From NCBI GenBank assembly GCA_031177795.1, contig JAPSKG010000006.1, forward strand, positions 1-21,778: DNA of 21,778 bases. Direction: 5' to 3'. Made by a program: the position numbers and the translations under genes. The stretch is from Domibacillus sp. (lineage in GTDB: Bacteria > Bacillota > Bacilli > Bacillales > Domibacillaceae). The notes under the pieces were generated by a model. It ran no database searches. It saw only the letters and a list, made by a program, of their open reading frames with translations, and was not told the DNA's origin. This document shows, piece by piece, positions 15,031 through 21,778 of this stretch (position 1 is its first letter; each line of letters starts with the position of its first letter).

Positions 15031-17000
15031 TCTTCTGTTCCCCCTTCAGTTAATTCATCTATAATACGGCACAAATCCATTTCCACACTTTCCACTGAAG
15101 TGCCGCGAACCTGGGTTGCTGCGTTTGTTAAATGGCCTCCGCCATTCATTTCTTCCATAATAATCTGTACGTTTACTTCACCAAGAGAACGCGCACTTAC
15201 GCCTACAGCATCTTCTGACCGCCGGGCGATCACAAAAGAGGCTTGAACGCCATTCATCGTTAAAATAGTATCAGCTGCCTGCGCAATAAGCACAGGATCA
15301 TAAATATACTCATCATCGCCTTTTGCGATGGCAATTCCATCTTTATAAAAATAAACCGTTTCGATAAGCTGGCCTCGCTGAATATAAGTGCCAATATCTT
15401 CTTTTAAAAACTTTTGAACGAGAATGGTATCTGCTCCGTGTGTCCGCAAATAAGCAGCAGCATCAAACGTCCTCGCTCCAGTTCGCAGTGAAAAACTTTT
15501 TGTGTCAACAATAATTCCTGCAAGCAAAGCTGTTGATTCAAGCATAGAGATTTTTTTGGCTTTCGGCTGATATTCCAGCAGTTCGGTCACAAGCTCAGCT
15601 GTTGAGGATGCATAAGGCTCCATATAAACAAGAAGAGGATTTTTAATAAACTCTTCTCCACGCCGGTGATGGTCAATCACAACAACCCGCTCAGCTCTTG
15701 ACAAAAGCCTTTCTTCAATTACAAGCGAAGGTTTGTGTGTATCTACCACTACAAGAAGCGTTTTGTTTGTCGCAATTTCAAGCGCTTCTTCAGGTGTAAT
15801 AATTCGTGAATAAAGATTGGGATTATGTTCTTTTACTTCTTGTAAAAGCCGTTTTACCGCTGTGTCAATTTGTGAAAAGTCGATAACGATATAGCCTTCC
15901 CGCCCATTTAGTTCAGCAACATGGCGAATACCCATTGAAGCGCCGACAGCATCCATATCAGGGTATTTGTGACCCATAACAATTACTTTATCACTGTCCA
16001 CCACAATGTCCCGGAGAGCATGGGAAATAACGCGCGCACGTACGCGGGTACGCTTTTCTGTCGGGTTTGTTTTGCCTCCATAAAACTTAACTTTTCCGTC
16101 TCCCTGCTTAATAGCCACTTGATCCCCGCCGCGCCCAAGTGCAAGATCAAGACTGGACTGAGCAATATCGCCAAGTTCAGGCAGCGGCATTACACCCTGC
16201 CCGATCCCAATGCTCAATGTAAGAGGAGCATGATGTTTGGCTGTTTCTTCGCGTACTTCATCTAAAATTGAAAACTTTGTTTCTTCAAGCTTTTTTAAAA
16301 TTCGTTCGTTCAAAACGGCAAAAAAGCGCTCAGCCGAGATACGCTTTAAAAACATGCCGTTTTCTTTCGCCCAATTATTCAGCATAGAAGTCATAAAACT
16401 ATTTAAACTGCTTCGCGTCTGGTCGTCCATTCCTTGCGTTAAATCATCATAATTATCAAGAAAAATAATGCTCAATACCGTTTTTTCTTCTTCAAATTGC
16501 CGGAAAGTTTTTTCCTGCTTTGTTACATCAAAAAAGTATAGCAGTCTTTCTTCAGGCTTGACAATAACTTGAAATACACTGTTTTCAAAAGCAACTAGCG
16601 AGTTTTTTTCACTTTTAATAACAGGCGGTATTTGTTCAGCCATTTCATACAAGGACGCGCCGACAAGCGTTTTTTCTTTAAAATAAGACGTTAAAAATGA
16701 GTTTGCCCATTCCACTTCGTATTCTTTGTTATAAAGCAAAATTCCAATTGGAAGTTCTTGAAGCGTTTCTTCTCCCACTTTTTGAAGTCGGTGAGACAAA
16801 GTCGAGACATAGTCTTGCACATCTTTATGAAGTCTTTTTTCTGCGAAATACAAACAGAGGAGCAGAAAAACTGTCAGAAAGAGCATCCCTGTTCCGACAA
16901 GTCGATTGTATGTTAATAGCCAAATCGACGCAGCGGCGAGCACGATTGCAATTACAAACAACAGCAATTGCACCATTCGCCTATTATAGTACGAAAGCAT
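15027..17000 (-). CDS. gdpP: cyclic-di-AMP phosphodiesterase GdpP
   Basis: GdpP hydrolyses c-di-AMP to pApA and so sets the level of this second messenger for potassium and cell-wall homeostasis. The 657-residue protein has two membrane helices (about residues 11-29 and 36-53), a PAS-like domain (about 80-165), a degenerate GGDEF domain (about 172-300, with SAERF in place of GGDEF), and DHH/DHHA1 domains (about 335-650). Metal-binding residues are visible: H344, D348 and D350 in GHKYPDMDA, D420, D443-H444-H445, D499, and the GGGH motif at 620-623. All catalytic residues are intact. GAGGAG upstream supports the ATG at 17000. yybT is the B. subtilis name. Confidence 0.97.
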   Translation of the reverse strand: MLSYYNRRMVQLLLFVIAIVLAAASIWLLTYNRLVGTGMLFLTVFLLLCLYFAEKRLHKDVQDYVSTLSHRLQKVGEETLQELPIGILLYNKEYEVEWANSFLTSYFKEKTLVGASLYEMAEQIPPVIKSEKNSLVAFENSVFQVIVKPEERLLYFFDVTKQEKTFRQFEEEKTVLSIIFLDNYDDLTQGMDDQTRSSLNSFMTSMLNNWAKENGMFLKRISAERFFAVLNERILKKLEETKFSILDEVREETAKHHAPLTLSIGIGQGVMPLPELGDIAQSSLDLALGRGGDQVAIKQGDGKVKFYGGKTNPTEKRTRVRARVISHALRDIVVDSDKVIVMGHKYPDMDAVGASMGIRHVAELNGREGYIVIDFSQIDTAVKRLLQEVKEHNPNLYSRIITPEEALEIATNKTLLVVVDTHKPSLVIEERLLSRAERVVVIDHHRRGEEFIKNPLLVYMEPYASSTAELVTELLEYQPKAKKISMLESTALLAGIIVDTKSFSLRTGARTFDAAAYLRTHGADTILVQKFLKEDIGTYIQRGQLIETVYFYKDGIAIAKGDDEYIYDPVLIAQAADTILTMNGVQASFVIARRSEDAVGVSARSLGEVNVQIIMEEMNGGGHLTNAATQVRGTSVESVEMDLCRIIDELTEGGTEE

Positions 17001-17062
17001 AGCTTCAGCTCCTCATTCTAAAACCCATCTAAAGCAAAATGGACTTAATTTTGAAAAGAATG

Positions 17063-17992
17063 TTATGGCTTTTTCCACATTCGCTGTCTTAAATCAAACC
17101 CTAAATCAATTATACCTAATAATCGAATAAGATAAAGGAGCGGAATCATCAAAAATGACAAAACTGCTATCATAATAGAAATTGCTTTTGGCCACTTTTT
17201 AATGTGGGCAAAGAAAAAGATAAACGAAAGTCCTTGAACATACAAGCACGCTTGTAAAATAAACATAACATTTGTGTAAATTTCATACCAGGCAGTGCCG
17301 CTCTCCGGCTGAACAATTAACGCCCCGGCCATAAAAAAAAGATAGTACCATAAAATCGCGCGGGGAAAACGGACTGTGTAAAAAGGCTGAAGCTTTTTTA
17401 TTTTTACACCTAAACGTTTTGCAATCGGATAATTTACCGCCATTAACAGCAAAACACTTAAAAATGAAACAATCACCAATATAGCTGGAAGCAAAGTCGC
17501 TACGTATTGAATCATGTTATCGATTTGTTTTTCTGTGTAAACAGGTTCGCTTCCGAGAACAGCACTTGTATCCTCAATGGACTGCTTAAACATTGCTCCG
17601 AACTGTTCAATAAAGGAAAAGTCAAACAATGCCACTGTACCAACATACTGTGCAATAATGTTAATAAGAAACGTTAAACTCCCTGCCATATACACAATCC
17701 AGCCATCCAGCTGTTTGCGCACAAATGAACCCATCACCACGCCGGTTGTCCCATACATAATGGCCACTGGAACAACTGGAAGGCCCCCTGCAATAAGTGA
17801 AACAATTCCGGCGCTAAACAGCAGCATTAAGGAAGGGCCCACCGGGTATTTTGAGCTGTAAATGAAAAAAGGAAGCAATAAAAATAAACCACCAATAATC
17901 GAGACAATTGGCACATAAACTGATAAAAGCAGCAGCACTGTAAACAGCGCAAGCATCATAGCTCCTTCAGTGATGACTTTTGTCTTTCCCAC
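17063..17992 (-). CDS. yybS: YybS-family membrane protein (DUF2232)
   Basis: This hydrophobic protein has about seven or eight predicted membrane segments. It contains LLPFFIYSSKYPVGPSL-like and IARLGVKIKKLQPF-like regions typical of YybS/DUF2232. The function is unknown; its constant position before gdpP suggests a link to it. The GTG at 17992 gives 309 residues and has GGAGTG (17998-18003) five bases upstream. An ATG at 18028 would add 12 residues, but it lacks a binding site. It would also lie only a few bases after the transcription start predicted from the promoter at 18039-18067. I therefore prefer the GTG; the start remains uncertain. Confidence 0.88.
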   Translation of the reverse strand: MGKTKVITEGAMMLALFTVLLLLSVYVPIVSIIGGLFLLLPFFIYSSKYPVGPSLMLLFSAGIVSLIAGGLPVVPVAIMYGTTGVVMGSFVRKQLDGWIVYMAGSLTFLINIIAQYVGTVALFDFSFIEQFGAMFKQSIEDTSAVLGSEPVYTEKQIDNMIQYVATLLPAILVIVSFLSVLLLMAVNYPIAKRLGVKIKKLQPFYTVRFPRAILWYYLFFMAGALIVQPESGTAWYEIYTNVMFILQACLYVQGLSFIFFFAHIKKWPKAISIMIAVLSFLMIPLLYLIRLLGIIDLGFDLRQRMWKKP

Positions 17993-18038
17993 TTTAACAC
18001 TCCGTTCGTTTGCCGCACTTTCCGGCATCTCTTTTCTT

Positions 18039-18067
18039 ATTCTACATGCCTTTGTTCACCCATTCAA
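18039..18067 (-). promoter_or_regulatory. candidate promoter of yybS-gdpP-rplI
   Basis: TTGAAT (-35, 18062-18067) and TAGAAT (-10, 18039-18044) are separated by 17 bases on the minus strand. The predicted start of transcription falls near 18032, which argues for the downstream GTG start of yybS. Confidence 0.55.
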
Positions 18068-18177
18068 CTTTAAAAGAACAAAAGCCGATCCTTTGTTCGT
18101 AGGAATGCAGGTTTATATACCTGTTTGCTAAATCAATGGTTTCGTTATTTGAAGCGAAACCATTTTTTGGTTTGTTC
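18051..18177. repeat. four copies of the heptamer GAACAAA/TTTGTTC
   Basis: TTTGTTC occurs at 18051-18057, 18092-18098 and 18171-18177. Its complement GAACAAA occurs at 18076-18082 and can pair with the copy at 18092-18098. Between them lies a further short inverted repeat, CAGGT/ACCTG (18108-18123). Confidence 0.5.
18135..18168 (+). terminator. plus-strand terminator-shaped hairpin with no plus-strand gene
   Basis: AATGGTTTCG (18135-18144) pairs with CGAAACCATT (18155-18164), followed by TTTTTT on the plus strand. On the minus strand no T run follows. No plus-strand gene lies upstream, so it may end an antisense transcript or act as an operator. Confidence 0.4.
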
Positions 18178-18181
18178 ATAA

Positions 18182-18221
18182 AAAAAAGCACAATGCTGTT
18201 TAAACAGCATTGCGCTTTTTT
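18182..18221 (-). terminator. terminator of rpsF-ssb-rpsR
   Basis: The perfect palindrome at 18191-18212 is extended by GC pairs and A/T tails, giving a stem of about 20 bp followed by a long U run on the minus strand. It begins about seven bases after the rpsR stop codon. Confidence 0.88.
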
Positions 18222-18227
18222 CGATTC

Positions 18228-18464
18228 TTATCTTTCTTCTCCAACGAATGGAAGAAGTGCTACTTGACGCGCACGTTTGATTGCAATTGTCAAACGGCGT
18301 TGGTATTTAGCGCTTGTTCCTGTAACGCGGCGTGGAAGAATTTTTCCACGTTCAGATACGAATTTTTTAAGCAAATCAACATCTTTATAATCGATATGAG
18401 TAATACCGTTAGCTGTAAAGTAACATACTTTCCGGCGTTTACGTCCACCTCTGCGTCCTGCCAT
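18228..18464 (-). CDS. rpsR: 30S ribosomal protein S18
   Basis: The 78-residue basic protein begins MAGRRGGRKRRKVCYF and contains IDYKDVDLLKKFVSERGKI, the core of S18. It binds 16S rRNA as a heterodimer with S6, whose gene is two positions upstream. The start is supported by a strong AGGAGGGG site. It lies 24 bases after ssb and ends the operon. Confidence 0.98.
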   Translation of the reverse strand: MAGRRGGRKRRKVCYFTANGITHIDYKDVDLLKKFVSERGKILPRRVTGTSAKYQRRLTIAIKRARQVALLPFVGEER

Positions 18465-18488
18465 GAGTTTCCCCTCCTCTTTTTTTGA

Positions 18489-19028
18489 TTAAAACGGGAG
18501 ATCGTCGTCTGAGATATCAATCGGCTGACCGTTATCTGCAAATGGATCATCGTTCATATTAGAATAACCGGCATTATTGCTGCCGCGCTGTTGATTCTGC
18601 TGTTGTCCGAACGGAAAGTCCTGGTTATTATTTCGCTGCTGTCCGCCGCCGTAACCGCCACCCTGTTGTTGGGGAGCATCTCCATAAGAGCTGCCTCCTC
18701 CTCCGCCTGAGCGTGGTTCAAGAAATTGGACACTATCAGCCTGAACTTCTGTCACATAAACGCGCTTTCCATCCTGGCCTTCATAATGACGTGTTTGAAT
18801 GCGCCCTTCAACACCGGCAAGACTTCCTTTTTTCAAAAAGTTTGCCACGTTTTCTGCTGGACGACGCCAAATCACACAATTAATAAAATCCGCTTCCCGT
18901 TCTCCCTGCTGGTTCGTATATGCGCGGTTTACCGCAAGCGTAAACGTAGCAACAGCGGCACCTGCTGGCGTATAGCGAAGTTCAGGATCTTTCGTTAAAC
19001 GTCCGACTAAAACCACCCGGTTTATCAT
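18489..19028 (-). CDS. ssb: single-stranded DNA-binding protein SSB
   Basis: SSB coats single-stranded DNA during replication and repair and recruits partner proteins through its acidic tail. The 179-residue protein has an OB-fold (about residues 1-108) starting MINRVVLVGRLTKDPELRYTP. A disordered Gly/Gln/Asn-rich linker follows, ending in the conserved tip DDDLPF. An ATG-like start nine codons further upstream is open, but the ATG at 19028 has AAAAGGAG (19038-19045) nine bases before it and matches the family N-terminus. The gene sits between rpsF and rpsR, as in B. subtilis. Confidence 0.97.
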   Translation of the reverse strand: MINRVVLVGRLTKDPELRYTPAGAAVATFTLAVNRAYTNQQGEREADFINCVIWRRPAENVANFLKKGSLAGVEGRIQTRHYEGQDGKRVYVTEVQADSVQFLEPRSGGGGGSSYGDAPQQQGGGYGGGQQRNNNQDFPFGQQQNQQRGSNNAGYSNMNDDPFADNGQPIDISDDDLPF

Positions 19029-19104
19029 CAGAATCAACTCCTTTTCTTTTAACATGCTTTATTGAGAAACATGTTGAAAAAGATGTGTATTTATACCATT
19101 AAAA

Positions 19105-19398
19105 TTACTTTTCTTCTTCTTTAACAACGATATGACGGATAATGTCATCGCTGATTTTCGCAAGACGGTCAAATTCATTAACTGCAGCTGCATCTTCAGC
19201 TTTAGCTTGAATAAGTTGGTAGAAGCCTTCACGGAAATCGTTGATTTCGTACGCTAAACGGCGTTTACCCCATTCTTTTGACTCGATGATTTCTGCACCG
19301 TTTGAAGTAAGGATGTTGTCAAAACGCTCAACTAGCGCTTTTTTCGCCTCATCTTCAATGTTCGGGCGGATAATGTACATGAATTCGTACTTTCTCAT
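19105..19398 (-). CDS. rpsF: 30S ribosomal protein S6
   Basis: The 97-residue protein has the S6 fold, beginning MRKYEFMYIIRPNIEDE and containing WGKRRLAYEINDFREGFY. It binds 16S rRNA together with S18. It is the first gene of rpsF-ssb-rpsR. The strong site AGGAGGTG lies just before the ATG and is predicted to be sequestered in the leader stem described below, a design used for feedback by the S6:S18 complex. Confidence 0.98.
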   Translation of the reverse strand: MRKYEFMYIIRPNIEDEAKKALVERFDNILTSNGAEIIESKEWGKRRLAYEINDFREGFYQLIQAKAEDAAAVNEFDRLAKISDDIIRHIVVKEEEK

Positions 19399-19408
19399 CT
19401 TTGTTCAC

Positions 19409-19452
19409 CTCCTCGTGGACTATGCGGCCCTTTTATTCAAAAGGGCAAGGAG
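19409..19452 (-). promoter_or_regulatory. S6:S18 autoregulatory leader of rpsF
   Basis: In the minus-strand transcript CUCCUUG (19446-19452) pairs with CGAGGAG (19409-19415), covering the ribosome binding site. Inside it, CCCUUUU (19439-19445) and AAAAGGG (19428-19434) form a hairpin with a GAAU loop. A 12-base unpaired strand starting with CCG (19416-19427) separates the two stems on one side. I recall a CCG-containing bulge above a basal stem as the hallmark of the S6:S18 motif. Confidence 0.7.
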
Positions 19453-19478
19453 TAAGTTTTCATTACTCACAAGTTGAA

Positions 19479-19507
19479 ATTATACCATTAAATTCTCAAC
19501 AGCGCAA
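19479..19507 (-). promoter_or_regulatory. promoter of rpsF-ssb-rpsR
   Basis: A perfect TATAAT (-10, 19479-19484) with a TGG extension lies 17 bases from TTGCGC (-35, 19502-19507) on the minus strand. The predicted leader of about 75 bases contains the S6:S18 structure. Confidence 0.65.
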
Positions 19508-19599
19508 CATTATTCGTAAACTCATTAAATGAAAAGTTACTCATGACAGTTTTAGTGGAGGTATCTATATTATAGAACGTATGTTTGAAATACGCAAGT

Positions 19600-20346
19600 T
19601 TAAAACATTTTTTGCTTGAAAAAAGCCGGGTACGTAAAAAAGCAAACCATTATGGCCGTAATAGCTGCATTCCCAAATATCGTAAAAACAATAACAAGCT
19701 GGTATTTCACTGCGATAACAGGATCAGCTCCTGCAATAATGGCTCCTGTCATCATGCCCGGCAGTTGAACAAGACCCATCGTTTTCATTGTTTCAATGTT
19801 TGGGATAAGCGTAGCTTTTACAGTTGCTTCAATTAACTCCTGCGATGCCTGCCTGTTTGTTGCACCAAGCGCCAGCTTTCCCATAATCAGCTCTTTTGTT
19901 AAATCAAATTCCTGCTTTAAACGATCAAACGCAAGGCTGGCTGCTGTCATTGAACTGCCGATTACCATGCCGCTCATTGGCAAAATATATTGCGCTTTAA
20001 ATTCAATAATATGAAACAACACCCAGATTGAAATAGAAACAATTTCAGCTGCTGCAATAGCGAAAGCAGCAATCCAAAAAGAATGGGAAAACTCTTTTCC
20101 TCTTTTTGCACAGGCACGTGCTGCAATAAAAATCATTACTAGTGTAAGCAATGAAAAAATGGCTGGCTGCTGAATTGAAAAAACAAACGTAATAATATAG
20201 CCAATAAGCATAAGCTGTACAAACGCGCGGCTGGCTGCAACAAGCATTTCTTTTGAAACACCCAGCTTCTGCTTATAAGACAGCCAAAAGGGAATGGCCA
20301 TAAATAAAAACGAGGCAAGCAGGGCCGAGTAATGAATGTTTTCCAC
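19600..20346 (-). CDS. fetB: FetB/UPF0014-family ABC permease (iron or metal export)
   Basis: This membrane protein of about 248 residues has roughly seven hydrophobic segments. It has family sequences such as SRAFVQLMLIGYI, PMSGMVIGSSMTAASLAF, ATVKATLIPNIETMKTMGLVQLPGMMTGAI and GADPVIAVKYQL. It belongs to UPF0014, whose E. coli member FetB pairs with the ATPase FetA to export iron. No ATPase gene lies next to it in this window. The GTG at 20346 is preferred because GAGGTG (20353-20358) lies six bases upstream. A GTG at 20355 is the alternative but would overlap that site. It is absent from this place in the B. subtilis order as I know it, so it looks like an insertion between ychF and rpsF. 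Confidence 0.85.
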   Translation of the reverse strand: MENIHYSALLASFLFMAIPFWLSYKQKLGVSKEMLVAASRAFVQLMLIGYIITFVFSIQQPAIFSLLTLVMIFIAARACAKRGKEFSHSFWIAAFAIAAAEIVSISIWVLFHIIEFKAQYILPMSGMVIGSSMTAASLAFDRLKQEFDLTKELIMGKLALGATNRQASQELIEATVKATLIPNIETMKTMGLVQLPGMMTGAIIAGADPVIAVKYQLVIVFTIFGNAAITAIMVCFFTYPAFFKQKMF

Positions 20347-20367
20347 CCATAACACCTCTTTTCACAG

Positions 20368-20404
20368 AAAACTCCACCAGAAACTGCTGTTCCGGTGGAG
20401 TTTT
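20368..20404. terminator. hairpin after ychF, just before fetB
   Basis: AAAACTCCACC and GGTGGAGTTTT arms (20368-20378 and 20394-20404) form an 11-bp stem. The minus-strand copy is followed by only four T residues. The plus-strand copy has a slightly longer run. Only about 10 bases separate it from the fetB ribosome binding site. Confidence 0.6.
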
Positions 20405-20474
20405 TATAAAACAGATTGGCTTGCATGCAGCACTTTTTCTTTTAACCAGTCAGCATTAAAAATGCTTTCCTGTT

Positions 20475-21575
20475 TTAAACGTTAAATCTAAAGTGAACAA
20501 CGTCGCCGTCTTTCATCACATATTCTTTTCCTTCAAGGCGGACTTTTCCAGCTTCTTTTGCTGCTGTCATAGAGCCATAAGAAACAAGATCATCATAAGA
20601 AACTGTTTCGGCACGAATAAAACCGCGCTCAAAATCACTGTGAATGATTCCTGCACATTGTGGTGCTTTCATGCCCTGGCGGAACGTCCATGCACGCACT
20701 TCCTGCACGCCTGCTGTAAAGTAAGTAGCAAGACCTAATAGAGAATAAGCAGCTGTAATCAATTGATCAAGGCCAGACTGTTCTATCCCGAGCTCTTCCA
20801 GGAACATTGCTTTTTCGTCATCATCCAGCTCTGCAATTTCTTCTTCTACTTTTGCGCTGATAACAATTACTTCTGAGCCTTCACCTGCCGCGTATTCACG
20901 TACTTTTTGCACATGTTCATTGCCTGAAGGATCCGCAATTTCGTCTTCTGCCACATTGGCAACGTACAGCATTGGTTTTGCTGTCAGCAAATGCAGTTGT
21001 TTTACAATTTTTTGCTGTTCTTCTGTAAACTCTACTGAACGAGCCGGCTTGTCCGCTTCAAGCGCTTCTTTCACAAGCACAAGCACATCATGCTCAGCAA
21101 CAGCTTCTTTGTCTTTTTGTTTGGCCAGTTTTGCTACACGCGCCAAACGCTTATCAACAGATTCAAGATCTGCCAAAATCAACTCAAGATTAATGACTTC
21201 AATATCATCAATTGGATCCACCTTGCCTGAAACATGGGTGATGTTTTCATCATCAAAGCAGCGGACAACCTGACAAATTGCATCAACTTCGCGAATATGG
21301 GATAAAAACTTGTTTCCAAGCCCTTCTCCTTTGCTGGCACCTTTTACAATTCCCGCAATATCGGTGAATTCAAATGCTGTTGGTATCGTTTTTTTCGGTG
21401 TAATCATCTCTGTTAACTTTGTAAGACGTTCATCTGGCACTTCAACAATGCCGACATTTGGGTCAATCGTACAGAAAGGATAGTTTGCTGATTCTGCTCC
21501 TGCTTTTGTGATTGCGTTAAACAACGTGGACTTTCCAACGTTCGGAAGTCCAACGATTCCTGCGGTTAATGCCAT
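20475..21575 (-). CDS. ychF: redox-linked ribosome-binding ATPase YchF
   Basis: YchF is an Obg-family P-loop protein that prefers ATP and binds ribosomes. The 366-residue protein has the G1 loop GLPNVGKST (9-17), G3 DIAG (72-75), and G4 replaced by NVAE (207-210), the hallmark of its altered nucleotide choice. An alpha-helical coiled region (about 130-190) follows and the C-terminal TGS domain covers about residues 281-366. AAGGAGTG supports the ATG at 21575. A promoter and a structured leader precede it. B. subtilis names are yyaF/engD. Confidence 0.98.
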   Translation of the reverse strand: MALTAGIVGLPNVGKSTLFNAITKAGAESANYPFCTIDPNVGIVEVPDERLTKLTEMITPKKTIPTAFEFTDIAGIVKGASKGEGLGNKFLSHIREVDAICQVVRCFDDENITHVSGKVDPIDDIEVINLELILADLESVDKRLARVAKLAKQKDKEAVAEHDVLVLVKEALEADKPARSVEFTEEQQKIVKQLHLLTAKPMLYVANVAEDEIADPSGNEHVQKVREYAAGEGSEVIVISAKVEEEIAELDDDEKAMFLEELGIEQSGLDQLITAAYSLLGLATYFTAGVQEVRAWTFRQGMKAPQCAGIIHSDFERGFIRAETVSYDDLVSYGSMTAAKEAGKVRLEGKEYVMKDGDVVHFRFNV

Positions 21576-21712
21576 ATTTGTTCACTCCTTGTGTTTTATA
21601 AGGACCATTCATTCGCGGTGCTGACTACTCGCGTGGCCAAGTCATCCAAACTGCTTCAGCACCTTTTCAGTCCCGCAATTGGCGGGGTTACGGACGAAGA
21701 TTTTTCAATCTT
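21576..21712 (-). promoter_or_regulatory. structured 5' leader of ychF
   Basis: On the minus strand three stems follow the predicted start: AAGATT/AATCTT with a GAAA loop (21697-21712), CCCGC/GCGGG (21672-21686), and an 8-bp GGTGCTGA/TCAGCACC stem (21617-21624 with 21656-21663) around a 31-base loop. UCCUU (21600-21604) can then pair with AAGGA (21586-21590) in the ribosome binding site. I do not recognise a named riboswitch class. Confidence 0.5.
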
Positions 21713-21717
21713 TCCTC

Positions 21718-21746
21718 ATTATATTGATTCAAACCGAAAAAGGCAA
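21718..21746 (-). promoter_or_regulatory. ychF promoter
   Basis: A perfect TATAAT (-10, 21718-21723) and TTGCCT (-35, 21741-21746) lie 17 bases apart on the minus strand. They place transcription start near 21711. Confidence 0.65.
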
Positions 21747-21778
21747 TTTTACAATAAGTAACAAAAACTCTTGAAAAA

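Noticed and set aside
15027..17000. GdpP as an active diguanylate cyclase
   Set aside because: The GGDEF motif is replaced by SAERF, as in the known GdpP family, while the DHH phosphodiesterase residues are complete.
21576..21663. T-box or SAM-I riboswitch before ychF
   Set aside because: ACCGCG and GGTGCTGA fragments recall these classes, but the conserved T-box and S-box core sequences are missing and the leader is too short for a T-box.
1..21778. CRISPR arrays, insertion sequences, prophage or defence genes
   Set aside because: No regularly spaced direct repeats, transposase, integrase or phage genes were seen on either strand.

Overview
The window looks like a chromosome segment from a low-GC Gram-positive bacterium of the Bacillaceae. 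The gene order ychF - rpsF - ssb - rpsR - yybS - gdpP - rplI - dnaC - purA - tRNAs - walR - walK - walH - walI - walJ - htrA - rlmH is the oriC-flanking order I know from Bacillus subtilis. Nearly all of these genes lie on the minus strand. By analogy with B. subtilis, oriC should lie beyond the right-hand edge, and the core genes are transcribed away from it.

Right part (about 14,500-21,778): ychF (GTPase/ATPase) follows a promoter and a structured leader. An added gene, fetB (UPF0014 permease), sits between ychF and rpsF without its usual ATPase partner. Next come rpsF-ssb-rpsR, with a leader that fits the S6:S18 autoregulatory motif. After a strong terminator, yybS-gdpP-rplI form an operon with its own promoter (membrane protein, c-di-AMP phosphodiesterase, ribosomal protein L9).

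Middle part (about 10,900-14,520): dnaC (replicative helicase) lies just behind a terminator-shaped hairpin that separates it from rplI. purA has its own promoter, overlapped by a perfect inverted repeat that resembles a PurR operator. tRNA-Asp(GTC) and tRNA-Phe(GAA) follow, each with a recognisable promoter.

Left part (1-10,883): the cell-wall control operon walR-walK-walH-walI-walJ ends at a terminator embedded in the walJ stop codon. htrA and a 52-residue CxxH/CxxC protein form a separate unit. A large secreted multidomain glycerophosphodiester phosphodiesterase on the plus strand is wedged between that unit and rlmH. DnaA-box clusters lie on both sides of it: four boxes upstream of rlmH, and one perfect plus two weaker boxes beyond its 3' end. 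The left edge holds the 3' part of a visibly AT-rich DoxX-family membrane gene.

The genes themselves are familiar families. I found no defence, mobile or biosynthetic system. The points most worth a second look are regulatory: the DnaA-box clusters with an overlapping WalR/PhoP-like repeat, the ychF and yybS leaders, the S6:S18 leader, the PurR-like operator and the rplI/dnaC hairpin. The domain layout of the phosphodiesterase and the orphan fetB are also of interest.
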